A DNA stretch of 64,000 bases. It comes from an uncultured Butyricicoccus sp. (GTDB lineage: Bacteria > Bacillota > Clostridia > Oscillospirales > Butyricicoccaceae). Both the position numbers and the translations under genes were made by a program. The stretch spans positions 1 to 64,000 of the forward strand of contig CALWUO010000003.1 of NCBI GenBank assembly GCA_944384745.1, in the 5' to 3' direction. The notes under the pieces were generated by a model. The model did no database searches and was not told where the DNA came from. It saw only the letters and a program-made list of their open reading frames with translations. Below, piece by piece: positions 31,684 through 40,526 of this stretch. The first letter of the stretch is position 1. Each line of letters starts with the position of its first letter.

Positions 31684-33006
31684 ATGGAATTTATAGGAAC
31701 TCCAAAACAGTATGTAGAAGCAATTTCTGACTGTAAAGCACATATGGGTCAGTCTGTAACATTTAGAGGTACAGTTCACCGTGTGCGTGATATGTCTGAT
31801 TTTGCATTTGTTGTAATTCGTACAGATTATGGTCTTATCCAGTGTATGTTCTCTGGTGAGATTGGCGGTTTAAATAAAGCTGATATCAAAGATGCTATGG
31901 TTGTTGAAGTTACTGGTGATGTTCGTGAAGAACCTCGTGCAGAACACGGCTTTGAAGTTGTTTTAACTGATATCAAGATTTTAGCTAAACCAGCAGAACA
32001 GCTTCCTGTTCCTCTGGGTAAAAAGTATATGGGACTATCTCTCGATGTTGATTTGCCACTTCGTCCTATCACCCTTCGTCACCCTCGTAAACGTGCTGTA
32101 TTCCGTATTCAAGCGGCTATTGCTGATGGTTTCTCTGAATATATGCTTAAACAAGGATTTACACGTATTCATACACCAAAAATCGTTTCTTCTGGTGCTG
32201 AAGGCGGTGCTAATATCTTTAAGCTTGATTATTTTGGTCAACAGGCTTATTTAGCACAATCACCACAGTTTTATAAACAATATACAGCGGGTATTTTTGG
32301 TCGTGTGTTTGAAGTTGGTAATGTATACCGTGCAGAACGCCATAACACTTCCCGTCACTTAAATGAATATATCGGTCTTGATTTTGAAATGGCTTATATC
32401 GACTCTATGTATGATGTAATGGCTATGGAAACTGGTATGCTCAAATATATGATGGAATATCTAAGCACACATGTTAAAGAAGAAATTGAGCTTTTAGGCG
32501 TTAACTTACCTGTTATTGACACTATCCCTACAATTACTTTTGCGGAAGCTAAGGAAATTATGCAGGAAAAGTATGGTCATAAGTCTAAAAACCGTTTTGA
32601 CCTAAATCCTGATGAAGAAGTTATGCTATGTAAATGGGCTAAAGAAGAACATAACAGTGAATTCTGTTTTGTTACCCACTTCCCTTCTGCAAAGCGTCCA
32701 TTTTATGCAATGGACGACAGAGAAAATCCAAAGTTGGCTCTTTCATTTGACTTATTGTTTAGAGGTCTTGAAATTACAACTGGTGGTCAGCGTATCAATG
32801 ACTATGATGAACAAATCAAGAAACTGCGTGACCGCAATATGGACGAAACACTGTTTGAGTCATTTACAATGATGCATAAGTATGGTATGCCACCTCATGG
32901 CGGTCTTGGCATTGGTCTGGAACGTCTAACTATGCAACTTTTAGGTCAGCAAAATGTGCGTGATGCGTCTATGTTCCCTCGTGATATGACACGTCTTGTT
33001 CCATAA
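31684..33006 (+). CDS. aspS: Aspartyl-tRNA synthetase, archaeal/eukaryotic type
   Basis: Class II synthetase of 440 residues. It has an N-terminal OB-fold anticodon domain (about 18-115; VTFRGTVHRVRDMSDFAFVV) and a catalytic domain with motif 2 (FEVGNVYRAERHNTSRHLNEY) and motif 3 (HGGLGIGLERLTMQLLG). The bacterial-type GAD insertion, which brings usual AspRS to about 590 residues, is absent, so this is the short archaeal-type enzyme. Such enzymes can be discriminating or can also charge tRNA-Asn for later amidation by GatCAB; sequence reading alone does not settle it. ATG 31684 is chosen over TTG 31675, which lies too close to the GAGAGG site. A strong terminator follows. Confidence 0.93.
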   Translation: MEFIGTPKQYVEAISDCKAHMGQSVTFRGTVHRVRDMSDFAFVVIRTDYGLIQCMFSGEIGGLNKADIKDAMVVEVTGDVREEPRAEHGFEVVLTDIKILAKPAEQLPVPLGKKYMGLSLDVDLPLRPITLRHPRKRAVFRIQAAIADGFSEYMLKQGFTRIHTPKIVSSGAEGGANIFKLDYFGQQAYLAQSPQFYKQYTAGIFGRVFEVGNVYRAERHNTSRHLNEYIGLDFEMAYIDSMYDVMAMETGMLKYMMEYLSTHVKEEIELLGVNLPVIDTIPTITFAEAKEIMQEKYGHKSKNRFDLNPDEEVMLCKWAKEEHNSEFCFVTHFPSAKRPFYAMDDRENPKLALSFDLLFRGLEITTGGQRINDYDEQIKKLRDRNMDETLFESFTMMHKYGMPPHGGLGIGLERLTMQLLGQQNVRDASMFPRDMTRLVP

Positions 33007-33020
33007 TTGATTATTTTTAT

Positions 33021-33061
33021 ATCAAGCTCTGAGGATAAAACTCCACAGGGCTTGATTTTTT
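33021..33061 (+). terminator. Terminator of aspS
   Basis: ATCAAGCTCTG (33021-33031) pairs with CAGGGCTTGAT (one U-G), ending at 33056 and followed by six T. It abuts the dus ribosome binding site, so some readthrough may express dus. Confidence 0.9.
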
Positions 33062-33072
33062 GGAGTTTAAAT

Positions 33073-34017
33073 ATGAAATATTATTTTGCCCCTCTTGAGG
33101 GATTGACAAATTATGTTTATAGAAATATACATGCAGAATATTTTGGTAAGCTTGATAAATATTTTACGCCATTTTTAAGCCCTAACCAGAATAAAAAGTT
33201 TTCAACTCGTGAAAAAAATGACATTTTACCCGAAAATAATATAGGTTTAAATGTTGTTCCACAGTTACTTACTAATAATTCAGAACATTTTATTTGGGCT
33301 TGTAATGAGATTGAAAAAATGGGATATACTGAAGTAAATTTAAATTTAGGTTGTCCGTCAGGTACAGTTGTAGCAAAGAAAAAGGGTTCTGGTTTTTTAA
33401 CTGAACTTGATAAACTGGATAATTTTTTAGATGATATATATAGTAAAACAGATATAAATATATCTATAAAAACTAGACTTGGTCGTTACTCCCCTGATGA
33501 ATTTGAAGAAATACTGAATATTTTTAATAAATACCCTATTTATGAACTTACAATACACCCTCGTGTGCAAACAGATTTTTATAGAAATCCTGTAAATAAA
33601 CAAGCTTTTTATAAATATTTTGAAAGTGTAAAAGCCCCAGTTTGTTATAATGGTGATATATTTAAAGCAAGTGATTGTAAAATAGAAAATGTAAATGCTG
33701 TTATGCTTGGACGAGGTTTAATTGCAAATCCATTTTTAGTATCATGTATTAAAGGTGAAAATGTTTTTGATAAGCAAATAGTAAAAGATTTTCATGATAA
33801 ACTGTATAGAGTGTATAAGGAAAAACTTTCAGGAGATATTCCTGTACTTCATAAAATGAAAGAAATCTGGTTTTATATGAATGTTTTATTTAGTGCAGAT
33901 GAAACTATATGGAAAAAACTTCGTAAAACCAAAAATCTTAAAGAATATGAGATGTTAATAAACTCTATATTTTCATATGATTTAAATGAAAATGCCGCTT
34001 ATATTGGCTTAAAATAA
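33073..34017 (+). CDS. dus: tRNA-dihydrouridine synthase
   Basis: FMN-dependent reduction of uridines in tRNA. Length 314 residues after choosing ATG 33073 (GGAG at 33062-33065); the longer frame from 33007 would run through the terminator. Motifs: YYFAPLEGLTNYVYRNIHAEYFG, TEVNLNLGCPSGTVVAKKKGSGFL with the catalytic Cys, ISIKTRLGR, LTIHPRVQTDFY, and APVCYNGDI with MLGRGLIANPFL for the FMN phosphate. It belongs to a divergent short Dus clade common in Clostridia; which uridine is modified is unknown. Confidence 0.92.
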   Translation: MKYYFAPLEGLTNYVYRNIHAEYFGKLDKYFTPFLSPNQNKKFSTREKNDILPENNIGLNVVPQLLTNNSEHFIWACNEIEKMGYTEVNLNLGCPSGTVVAKKKGSGFLTELDKLDNFLDDIYSKTDINISIKTRLGRYSPDEFEEILNIFNKYPIYELTIHPRVQTDFYRNPVNKQAFYKYFESVKAPVCYNGDIFKASDCKIENVNAVMLGRGLIANPFLVSCIKGENVFDKQIVKDFHDKLYRVYKEKLSGDIPVLHKMKEIWFYMNVLFSADETIWKKLRKTKNLKEYEMLINSIFSYDLNENAAYIGLK

Positions 34018-34019
34018 AC

Positions 34020-34055
34020 AAAAGGCATTGCAAATAAACCATTGCAACACCTTTT
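34020..34055. terminator. Bidirectional terminator between dus and the small membrane gene
   Basis: AAAAGG and TTGCAA (34020-34033) pair with TTGCAA and CCTTTT (34042-34055), with a 2x2 internal loop. A/T runs on both sides allow function in both directions. Confidence 0.75.
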
Positions 34056-34067
34056 ATATAAAAATTT

Positions 34068-34256
34068 TTATCCCATCATACTATTGCTAATGTCATGTGC
34101 GGCTTTTTTTGCGGCATGTGACATGCTTTTAGCTGAATTTTTAACAGCTTTTCTTGTTGATGGATTGCTCATTGCACCTGTTGCCATAGCTGAAACAACT
34201 GCACCTGCTACCATACCCGCCATACCTGTTATAATTGGTGTCATTCTCATTTTCAA
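34068..34256 (-). CDS. Small membrane-associated protein of unknown function
   Basis: Sixty-two residues, Met/Ala/Gly/Ser-rich. One hydrophobic helix with small-residue packing (GMAGMVAGAVVSAMATGAM, about residues 11-29) is followed by a basic amphipathic tail (STRKAVKNSAKSMSHAAKKAAHD). It has AGGAGG 9 nt before the ATG and its own terminator, so it is a real gene. Convergent with dus. The shape resembles small YtxH-like or glycine-zipper membrane proteins, but no family is assigned. Confidence 0.7.
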   Translation of the reverse strand: MKMRMTPIITGMAGMVAGAVVSAMATGAMSNPSTRKAVKNSAKSMSHAAKKAAHDISNSMMG

Positions 34257-34481
34257 TATCCTCCTTATATTTTTTAAGTCTTTTAATTGACTTTAAAATA
34301 AGTTTGCCCGCTAAATTAAAAAATTTGCATATCAATAAACACCAGTTTTTCGCTAATTTTCTATCCGCATTAGTAAAAAATAAATGCATATATAATATTT
34401 ATTTTATCTATAATATAACTATAACTGATAAAAATATCAAAAAACAATGTGTTGTAATTATATTTTTTATATATTTTATAC

Positions 34482-34510
34482 TTGCAATGTTTGAAAGTTT
34501 CAGTTATAAT
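34482..34510 (+). promoter_or_regulatory. Promoter of the pyr operon
   Basis: TTGCAA (34482-34487), 17-nt spacer, TATAAT (34505-34510). The predicted start is near 34517, leading into the pyr attenuator. Confidence 0.8.
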
Positions 34511-34516
34511 ACTAAC

Positions 34517-34660
34517 AATATAAACTACCTTTAAGTGAGGAACTGTGAGTCCTACAAGGTCGAAGTTAAGTTGATATTATTACGCTACTCTTGCGTCTAA
34601 AACTAAGGGTTTAGTGTGTCTTTTTAAAGCTTCTCGGTCTTGTTTCGGGGAGCTTTTTTT
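34517..34660 (+). promoter_or_regulatory. PyrR-type transcription attenuator leader
   Basis: A PyrR-binding-loop-like element lies at 34541-34567: AACT/AGTT stem ends flank AGTCCTACAAGGTC, which matches the consensus UCCNGNGAGGY except that two G are A. A possible antiterminator region with hairpin ACTAA/TTTAGT follows. The terminator AAAGCTTCTCG with CGGGGAGCTTT (34626-34654) is followed by seven T. High UMP would let PyrR bind and favour termination before pyrR-pyrF-carA-carB. Confidence 0.8.
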
Positions 34661-34681
34661 GATGAAAAAGAGGTGATGTGT

Positions 34682-35230
34682 TTGCAGAAAAAAGCAGAAA
34701 TTATGGATTCAAGTGCAATGCAGCGTGCTTTAACTCGTATAGCATTTCAAATTATTGAAAAAAATCACGGTGTCAAGGATATAGTTCTTGCAGGTGTTTT
34801 AACTCGTGGTGTTCCACTAGCTAAACGAATAGCAAATAAAATCGGTGAGCTTGAGGGTTTAACACCTGATGTTATTGAACTTGATATCTCTCAGCTTAGA
34901 GATGATTTGCCTCGTGAAGAAAATCAAAAAGCAATATCTTTCCCTGATATTCCAAGTTTACAAAATAAAATCGTTATATTAGTTGATGATGTATTGTATA
35001 CAGGTAGAACTGTAAGAGCTGGAATGGACGCAATACTTAAAATGGGTAGAGCCAGCCGCATTCAGCTTGCGGTTATGATTGATAGAGGTCATCGTGAACT
35101 TCCTATCCGTCCTGATTATGTAGGGAAAAATCTCCCTACTTCTCAATCCGAAAGAGTATGTGTAAATTTAAATGAGATTGATGGCTTTGATGCTGTTGTA
35201 ATATTAGAAAAACAAATAGGAGAAAAATAA
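34682..35230 (+). CDS. pyrR: PyrR bifunctional pyr regulator / uracil phosphoribosyltransferase
   Basis: RNA-binding attenuation protein that senses UMP/PRPP and has uracil PRTase activity. Length 182 residues. Motifs: QRALTRIAFQIIEKNHG, VLAGVLTRGVPLAKRIA, and the PRPP loop KIVILVDDVLYTGRTVRAGMDAI; the C-terminal RGHRELPIRPDYVGKNLPTS is diagnostic for PyrR. The start is taken as TTG 34682 with GAGGTG 6 nt upstream; an ATG at 34676 is too close to that site, though it cannot be excluded. It lies just after its own attenuator. Confidence 0.95.
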   Translation: MQKKAEIMDSSAMQRALTRIAFQIIEKNHGVKDIVLAGVLTRGVPLAKRIANKIGELEGLTPDVIELDISQLRDDLPREENQKAISFPDIPSLQNKIVILVDDVLYTGRTVRAGMDAILKMGRASRIQLAVMIDRGHRELPIRPDYVGKNLPTSQSERVCVNLNEIDGFDAVVILEKQIGEK

Positions 35231-35232
35231 TT

Positions 35233-36147
35233 ATGTCTATTCAAAAATTAGTTGAAAATATTAAAGCAAAAGGAAACCCAACTGTTGCAGGTCTTGATGC
35301 AAGACTTGAATATATTCCAGAGTGTCTTGTAGAGGATATTCGCAAAGAAAAAGGTGCAACTTTAGAAGCTGCTGCAATGGCTATGCTTCGTTTCAATAAA
35401 GGTCTTATTGATGCTCTTTATGATATTGTTCCAGCGATTAAGCCACAGGCTGCTTATTATGAGCTTTTAGGTCCTGCTGGTGCTAGTGTACTACGTGATA
35501 CAATCAGCTATGCACAAGAAAAAGGTATGTATGTAATTGCTGATATTAAACGTAATGATATTGGTGCAACTGCTTCTGCTTATGCTGAAGCTTATCTTGG
35601 AAAATCTAATGTCTGGGGCGAGGAACTGCCAGTATATAACTGTGAAAGTGCTACTGTAAACGCTTATCTTGGTACTGATGGCATTGAACCTTTCTTAAAA
35701 GAATGTCGTGCTAGAGAAAGAAGTATTTTTGTACTTGTTAAAACCTCTAATCCATCATCTGGCGAATTTCAAAACCGTGATATGGAAGGCAAACCTTTAT
35801 TTGTTCGTGTTGCTGAAAAAATGAATGAATGGGGTCAAGGTTTAGATACTCCTTGCGGATATAATCAAGTTGGTGCTGTTGTAGGTGCTACCTATCCAGA
35901 AGAACAAAAAATCGTTAGAAGTTTAATTCCTAAGTCTTATTTCTTAGTTCCTGGTTATGGTGCTCAGGGTGCTACTGCAAAAGATATTGCTAATGCATTT
36001 AATGATGATGGTTTGGGTGCTATTGTAAATTCTTCACGTGGTATTATGTGTGCATGGAAGAAAACTGGAAATAATGGTACAGACTATCAAGAAGCTGCTC
36101 GTGCTGAGGCTATCCGTATGCGTGATGATATTGTAAGTGCAATCTAA
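35233..36147 (+). CDS. pyrF: Orotidine 5'-phosphate decarboxylase, long (type 2) form
   Basis: Last step of UMP synthesis. Length 304 residues, the longer family found in many Clostridia and Actinobacteria rather than the 230-240-residue B. subtilis type. Motifs: NPTVAGLDARLEYIP, IKPQAAYYELLGPAG, the catalytic Asp-Lys-Asp set in VIADIKRNDIGATASAYAEAYLG, and FLVPGYGAQGATAKDI with IVNSSRGIM for phosphate. AGGAGAAAAAT precedes the ATG, 2 nt after pyrR. Confidence 0.96.
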   Translation: MSIQKLVENIKAKGNPTVAGLDARLEYIPECLVEDIRKEKGATLEAAAMAMLRFNKGLIDALYDIVPAIKPQAAYYELLGPAGASVLRDTISYAQEKGMYVIADIKRNDIGATASAYAEAYLGKSNVWGEELPVYNCESATVNAYLGTDGIEPFLKECRARERSIFVLVKTSNPSSGEFQNRDMEGKPLFVRVAEKMNEWGQGLDTPCGYNQVGAVVGATYPEEQKIVRSLIPKSYFLVPGYGAQGATAKDIANAFNDDGLGAIVNSSRGIMCAWKKTGNNGTDYQEAARAEAIRMRDDIVSAI

Positions 36148-36194
36148 AATACATTAAATCACATTAAATATAAAAACATAAAAGGAGTCCGATT

Positions 36195-37286
36195 ATGAAA
36201 AAAGCATTTTTACTCCTCGCAGATGGCACACTGTTTGAAGGCACAGCGTGTGGATATGAAGGTAAATCAATCGGTGAGGTTGTATTTAATACTGGTATGG
36301 CAGGTTATCAGGAAGTTTTAACAGACCCATCTTATTATGGTCAAATAGTTACTATGACATATCCTTTAATTGGTAACTATGGTATTAACTTTGAAGATTA
36401 TGAATCTCATAAAAGTTGGGTTTCAGGTTTTATTATGCGTGAAATGTGTCAGTACCCATCAAACTGGCGTTGCAAAAATACCCTCGATGACTATTTAAAA
36501 AGCCAGAAAGTAGTCGGACTACAAGGTATTGATACCCGTAGATTAACCCGAATTTTAAGAAATTCTGGTGTTATGAATGGTATTATTTATACTGAAGGTT
36601 ATGAACCAACAGAACAAGATATCACAGAAATGAAAAACTACATTGTAAAAGATGCTGTTAGCACTGTAACCTGTGAACAACCATCTATTTGTAAGGCTGA
36701 GGGCGAAACTAAATATCATGTTGCCCTTCTCGATTTTGGTGTTAAGTATAATATTGAACGTGAACTTCAAGCAAGAGGTTGTGAAGTTACTATTCTTCCA
36801 GGCAACACAAATCCAGATGAAATAATAAATGGTGGATATGATGGTGTTATGCTTACAAATGGCCCTGGAGACCCTGCTGAAAACACACAAATTATAAAAA
36901 ATATTAAGGCTTTAGTTGAATCTAATATTCCTATGTTTGGTATTTGTTTAGGTCATCAGCTTATGGCTTTAGCAATCGGTGCTAAAACTAAAAAAATGCG
37001 TTTTGGTCATCGTGGTGTAAATCACCCTGTTAAGGATTTACAGATTGATAGAACATATATAACAAGCCAAAATCATGGTTATGCGGTTGTTGCTGAAAGT
37101 GTAAACCCTGAAATAGCTACTGTCCGTTATGTAAACTTAAATGACGGTTCAGTAGAAGGCTTAGATTATATAAATCACCCTGTATTTACTGTTCAATTTC
37201 ACCCTGAAGTTTGCCCTGGTCCACAGGATACCTCTTTCCTATTTGACCGATTTTTAAGCAATATTGAAAATGGAGGAAACAAGTAA
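36195..37286 (+). CDS. carA: Carbamoyl-phosphate synthase small (glutaminase) subunit
   Basis: Hydrolyses glutamine and channels ammonia to CarB. Length 363 residues. N-terminal domain: LADGTLFEGTACGYEG, VVFNTGMAGYQEVLTDPSYYGQ, VGLQGIDTRRLTRILR. Class I amidotransferase C-terminal domain: GPGDPAE, nucleophile Cys in FGICLGHQLMALA, and catalytic His/Glu in VQFHPEVCPGPQDTS. AAAGGAG 8 nt upstream; carB follows at once. Serves both pyrimidine and arginine synthesis; its place here ties it to PyrR control. Confidence 0.97.
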   Translation: MKKAFLLLADGTLFEGTACGYEGKSIGEVVFNTGMAGYQEVLTDPSYYGQIVTMTYPLIGNYGINFEDYESHKSWVSGFIMREMCQYPSNWRCKNTLDDYLKSQKVVGLQGIDTRRLTRILRNSGVMNGIIYTEGYEPTEQDITEMKNYIVKDAVSTVTCEQPSICKAEGETKYHVALLDFGVKYNIERELQARGCEVTILPGNTNPDEIINGGYDGVMLTNGPGDPAENTQIIKNIKALVESNIPMFGICLGHQLMALAIGAKTKKMRFGHRGVNHPVKDLQIDRTYITSQNHGYAVVAESVNPEIATVRYVNLNDGSVEGLDYINHPVFTVQFHPEVCPGPQDTSFLFDRFLSNIENGGNK

Positions 37287-37287
37287 A

Positions 37288-40200
37288 ATGCCTTTAAGAA
37301 GTGATATTAAAAAAGTAATGGTACTTGGCTCTGGTCCAATTGTTATTGGTCAGGCTGCTGAATTTGACTATGCAGGTACACAGGCTTGTAGAGCATTACG
37401 TGAAGAAGGTCTGGAAGTTGTACTTGTAAACTCCAATCCCGCAACTATTATGACTGACAAAGCTATGGCGGATAAGGTTTATATTGAACCTATGACCATA
37501 GAAGCTGTTAAGGAGATTATCAAAAAAGAACGCCCTGATTCATTGCTTCCAAACCTTGGCGGTCAAACTGGTCTTAACCTTGCTATGGAGCTTTGTGAAG
37601 AAGGCTTTCTTGATGAAATGGGTGTAAAACTGCTTGGAGCTAATCCTACAACCATTGCCAAAGCTGAAGACCGTCAAATGTTTAAAGATACTATGGAAAA
37701 AATCGGTGAACCAGTTATAGCATCTAAAGTTGTACATACGGTTGAAGATGCGGTTTCATTTACTGAAGAAATTGGTTTACCTGTGATTATCCGTCCCGCT
37801 TATACTCTTGGTGGTACAGGTGGCGGCATTGCTTATACTTGGGAAGAATTGCGTGAAATTGCTGCTTCTGGCATTTTACATTCTCGTGTTGATGAAATTC
37901 TGGTTGAAAAATGTATCACTGGCTGGAAAGAAGTAGAATATGAAGTAATGCGTGATGGCAAAGGCAATGCAATAACCATTTGTAATATGGAAAACGTTGA
38001 CCCTGTTGGTGTTCATACTGGTGACTCAGTTGTAGTTGCACCTTCTCAAACTCTTTGTGATAAAGAATATCAAATGCTAAGAACTTCCGCACTTAATATC
38101 ATAACTGAACTTGGTATAGAGGGCGGTTGTAATGTACAGTTTGCTCTGCACCCTACTTCTTTTGAATATGCTGTAATTGAGGTTAATCCTCGTGTATCTC
38201 GTTCTTCTGCCCTAGCATCTAAAGCAACTGGTTATCCAATAGCTAAAGTAACCGCAAAAATCGCTGTTGGCTATGGTCTTGATGAAATTATGAATGCCGT
38301 TACAGGTAAAACTTATGCTTGTTTTGAACCTACAATCGACTATATTGTAGCAAAGTTCCCTCGCTGGCCATTTGATAAGTTTGTATATGCTGATAATTCT
38401 TTAGGCACTCAAATGAAAGCAACTGGTGAAGTTATGGCTATTGCTCCGTCTTTTGAACAAGCTATGATGAAATCCGTTCGTGGTGCAGAAATCAAGTTAG
38501 ATTCTCTTGTTATGCCACGACTACAAAAATTATCAGATGATGAGATAAAAGCAAAAGTTGCTAAAACAAATGATGAACGTCTGTTTGTTATTTGTGAGGC
38601 TTTCCGTAGAGATATTATGACCATTGAAGAAGTGTTTGAAATCACAAAAATTGATACATGGTTCTTACATGGCTTTATGAATATTGTAAATATGGAAAAG
38701 GAACTTGCAGCTTGTGAAACTTTAACCGAAGATATTTATTTAAGAGCTAAAAAACTAGGTTTCCTTGATAAAACCATTGAGCAAATGAGTGGAAAACAAA
38801 TAGGAAGTTTAAAACGTCTACCTGTTTATAAAACAGTTGACACTTGTGCGGCTGAATTTGACGCAGAAACCCCTTATTATTATTCTACTTTCGACGATGA
38901 AACCGAAGTTAAACAATCCGATGGACGCAAAAAAGTGCTTGTTCTTGGTTCTGGTCCTATTCGTATTGGTCAAGGTATAGAATTTGATTACTGTTCTGTT
39001 CATTCTGTATGGGCATTAAAAGAATTAGGCTGTGAAACTGTTATTATAAACAACAATCCAGAAACTGTTTCAACTGACTTTGATACAGCAGATAGATTAT
39101 ATTTTGAACCACTTACTCCAGAAGATGTTGAGGGTGTTATAAATGCTGAAAAACCAGATGCGGCTATTGTACAGTTTGGCGGTCAAACAGCAATTAACCT
39201 TGCTCAACATGTGGAAAAATTAGGTGTCCCTATTCTTGGCACTCCAGCTTGGTCTATTGATGCGGCTGAAGATAGAGAAAAATTTGATGTTATCCTTGAA
39301 AAATGTGGTATTCCTCGCCCTAAGGGTGATACAGTTATGACTGAAGATGAAGCAGTTGAAGTTGCTGACCGTCTTGGTTATCCTGTGCTTGTTCGTCCAT
39401 CTTATGTTTTAGGCGGTCAAGGTATGGAAATTGCATTTTCTGAAGATGATGTTCGTGAATTTATGAAAGTTATCACAAGAAATAAAGTCGAAAACCCTGT
39501 GCTTGTTGATAAATATATGATGGGCAGAGAGATTGAAGTTGACGCTATTTGTGATGGCGATGATATTTTAATTCCAGGTATTATGGAACATTTTGAACGT
39601 GCAGGTGTTCATTCTGGTGACTCCATTTCAATCTATCCTTCAATAAACATAGAACAAAAACATAAGGATACTATTATTAAGTATACAGAGTCATTAGCAA
39701 AAAATCTCGCTGTACTTGGTCTTGTAAATATTCAATTTGTTTTATACAATGATGAAATTTATGTAATTGAAGTAAATCCACGCTCTTCTCGTACTGTGCC
39801 TTATATTTCAAAGGTTACAGGTGTACCTATGGTAGACCTTGCAACACGTTGTATGTTTGGTGAGAAATTAAAAGATATGGGTTATGGTACTGGACTATAT
39901 CCAGAAAGTGATTATTATGCGGTAAAAGTTCCTGTGTTCTCATTCCAAAAATTGCGTGACCTTGATACTCAGCTTGGACCAGAAATGAAATCTACTGGTG
40001 AGGTTCTTGGTGTGTCTAAATCCTTTAAAGAAGCATTATATAAAGGTCTTGTTGGTGCTGGTTATAAAATGCAAAAGAAAACAGGTGCAGTAGTGCTTTC
40101 TGTCCGCCCTGCTGATAAACAAGAAGCTGTTTCTATTGCTAGCAGATTTGAAGCCCTTGGTTATGAATTGTATGCAACAAGTGGTACTGCAAATACATTC

Positions 40201-40485
40201 AACCGTCATATGGTTGCTACTAATATGGTTTATAATGCCTCTGAGCCAGATAAACACCCTAATATTTTGGATATGATACAAGATGGCGTTGTTGATTATG
40301 TTGTTTCTACATCTGCAAAAGGACGTCACCCAGAACGTGCTAGTGTAAAAATCCGTCGTGCAGCAGTAGAACATTCTATTCCATGTCTGACAGCTATTGA
40401 TACAGCTAATGCACTTTTAAGCTGTTTAGAGTCTGGTATGAAAATAGAAAACTGTGAAATGATTGATATTAATACAATTAGATAA
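37288..40485 (+). CDS. carB: Carbamoyl-phosphate synthase large subunit
   Basis: Makes carbamoyl phosphate from bicarbonate, ammonia and two ATP. Length 1065 residues, standard. Two homologous ATP-grasp halves: the first opens KVMVLGSGPIVIGQAAEFDYAGTQA, the second KVLVLGSGPIRIGQGIEFDYCSVH near residue 548. The allosteric MGS-like C-terminal domain (about 930-1065) contains ALGYELYATSGTANTF and DYVVSTSAKG. The ATG at 37288 lies 1 nt after the carA stop, with GGAGG 11 nt upstream inside carA; a start at 37264 would overlap that site. Aspartate transcarbamoylase and later genes are not in this operon. Confidence 0.97.
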   Translation: MPLRSDIKKVMVLGSGPIVIGQAAEFDYAGTQACRALREEGLEVVLVNSNPATIMTDKAMADKVYIEPMTIEAVKEIIKKERPDSLLPNLGGQTGLNLAMELCEEGFLDEMGVKLLGANPTTIAKAEDRQMFKDTMEKIGEPVIASKVVHTVEDAVSFTEEIGLPVIIRPAYTLGGTGGGIAYTWEELREIAASGILHSRVDEILVEKCITGWKEVEYEVMRDGKGNAITICNMENVDPVGVHTGDSVVVAPSQTLCDKEYQMLRTSALNIITELGIEGGCNVQFALHPTSFEYAVIEVNPRVSRSSALASKATGYPIAKVTAKIAVGYGLDEIMNAVTGKTYACFEPTIDYIVAKFPRWPFDKFVYADNSLGTQMKATGEVMAIAPSFEQAMMKSVRGAEIKLDSLVMPRLQKLSDDEIKAKVAKTNDERLFVICEAFRRDIMTIEEVFEITKIDTWFLHGFMNIVNMEKELAACETLTEDIYLRAKKLGFLDKTIEQMSGKQIGSLKRLPVYKTVDTCAAEFDAETPYYYSTFDDETEVKQSDGRKKVLVLGSGPIRIGQGIEFDYCSVHSVWALKELGCETVIINNNPETVSTDFDTADRLYFEPLTPEDVEGVINAEKPDAAIVQFGGQTAINLAQHVEKLGVPILGTPAWSIDAAEDREKFDVILEKCGIPRPKGDTVMTEDEAVEVADRLGYPVLVRPSYVLGGQGMEIAFSEDDVREFMKVITRNKVENPVLVDKYMMGREIEVDAICDGDDILIPGIMEHFERAGVHSGDSISIYPSINIEQKHKDTIIKYTESLAKNLAVLGLVNIQFVLYNDEIYVIEVNPRSSRTVPYISKVTGVPMVDLATRCMFGEKLKDMGYGTGLYPESDYYAVKVPVFSFQKLRDLDTQLGPEMKSTGEVLGVSKSFKEALYKGLVGAGYKMQKKTGAVVLSVRPADKQEAVSIASRFEALGYELYATSGTANTFNRHMVATNMVYNASEPDKHPNILDMIQDGVVDYVVSTSAKGRHPERASVKIRRAAVEHSIPCLTAIDTANALLSCLESGMKIENCEMIDINTIR

Positions 40486-40493
40486 TATATAAA

Positions 40494-40521
40494 AAGAGAG
40501 TTTCAAATACGAAACTCTCTT
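40494..40521. terminator. Bidirectional terminator between carB and bioY
   Basis: AAGAGAGTTTC (40494-40504) pairs perfectly with GAAACTCTCTT (40511-40521). T-rich on the right for carB; a run of A on the left serves bioY on the minus strand. Confidence 0.9.
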
Positions 40522-40526
40522 GCTTT

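Noticed and set aside
34141-34389. 82-codon minus-strand ORF overlapping the small membrane protein gene
   Set aside because: It lies in another frame of the same strand, has no SD and has no family-like composition.
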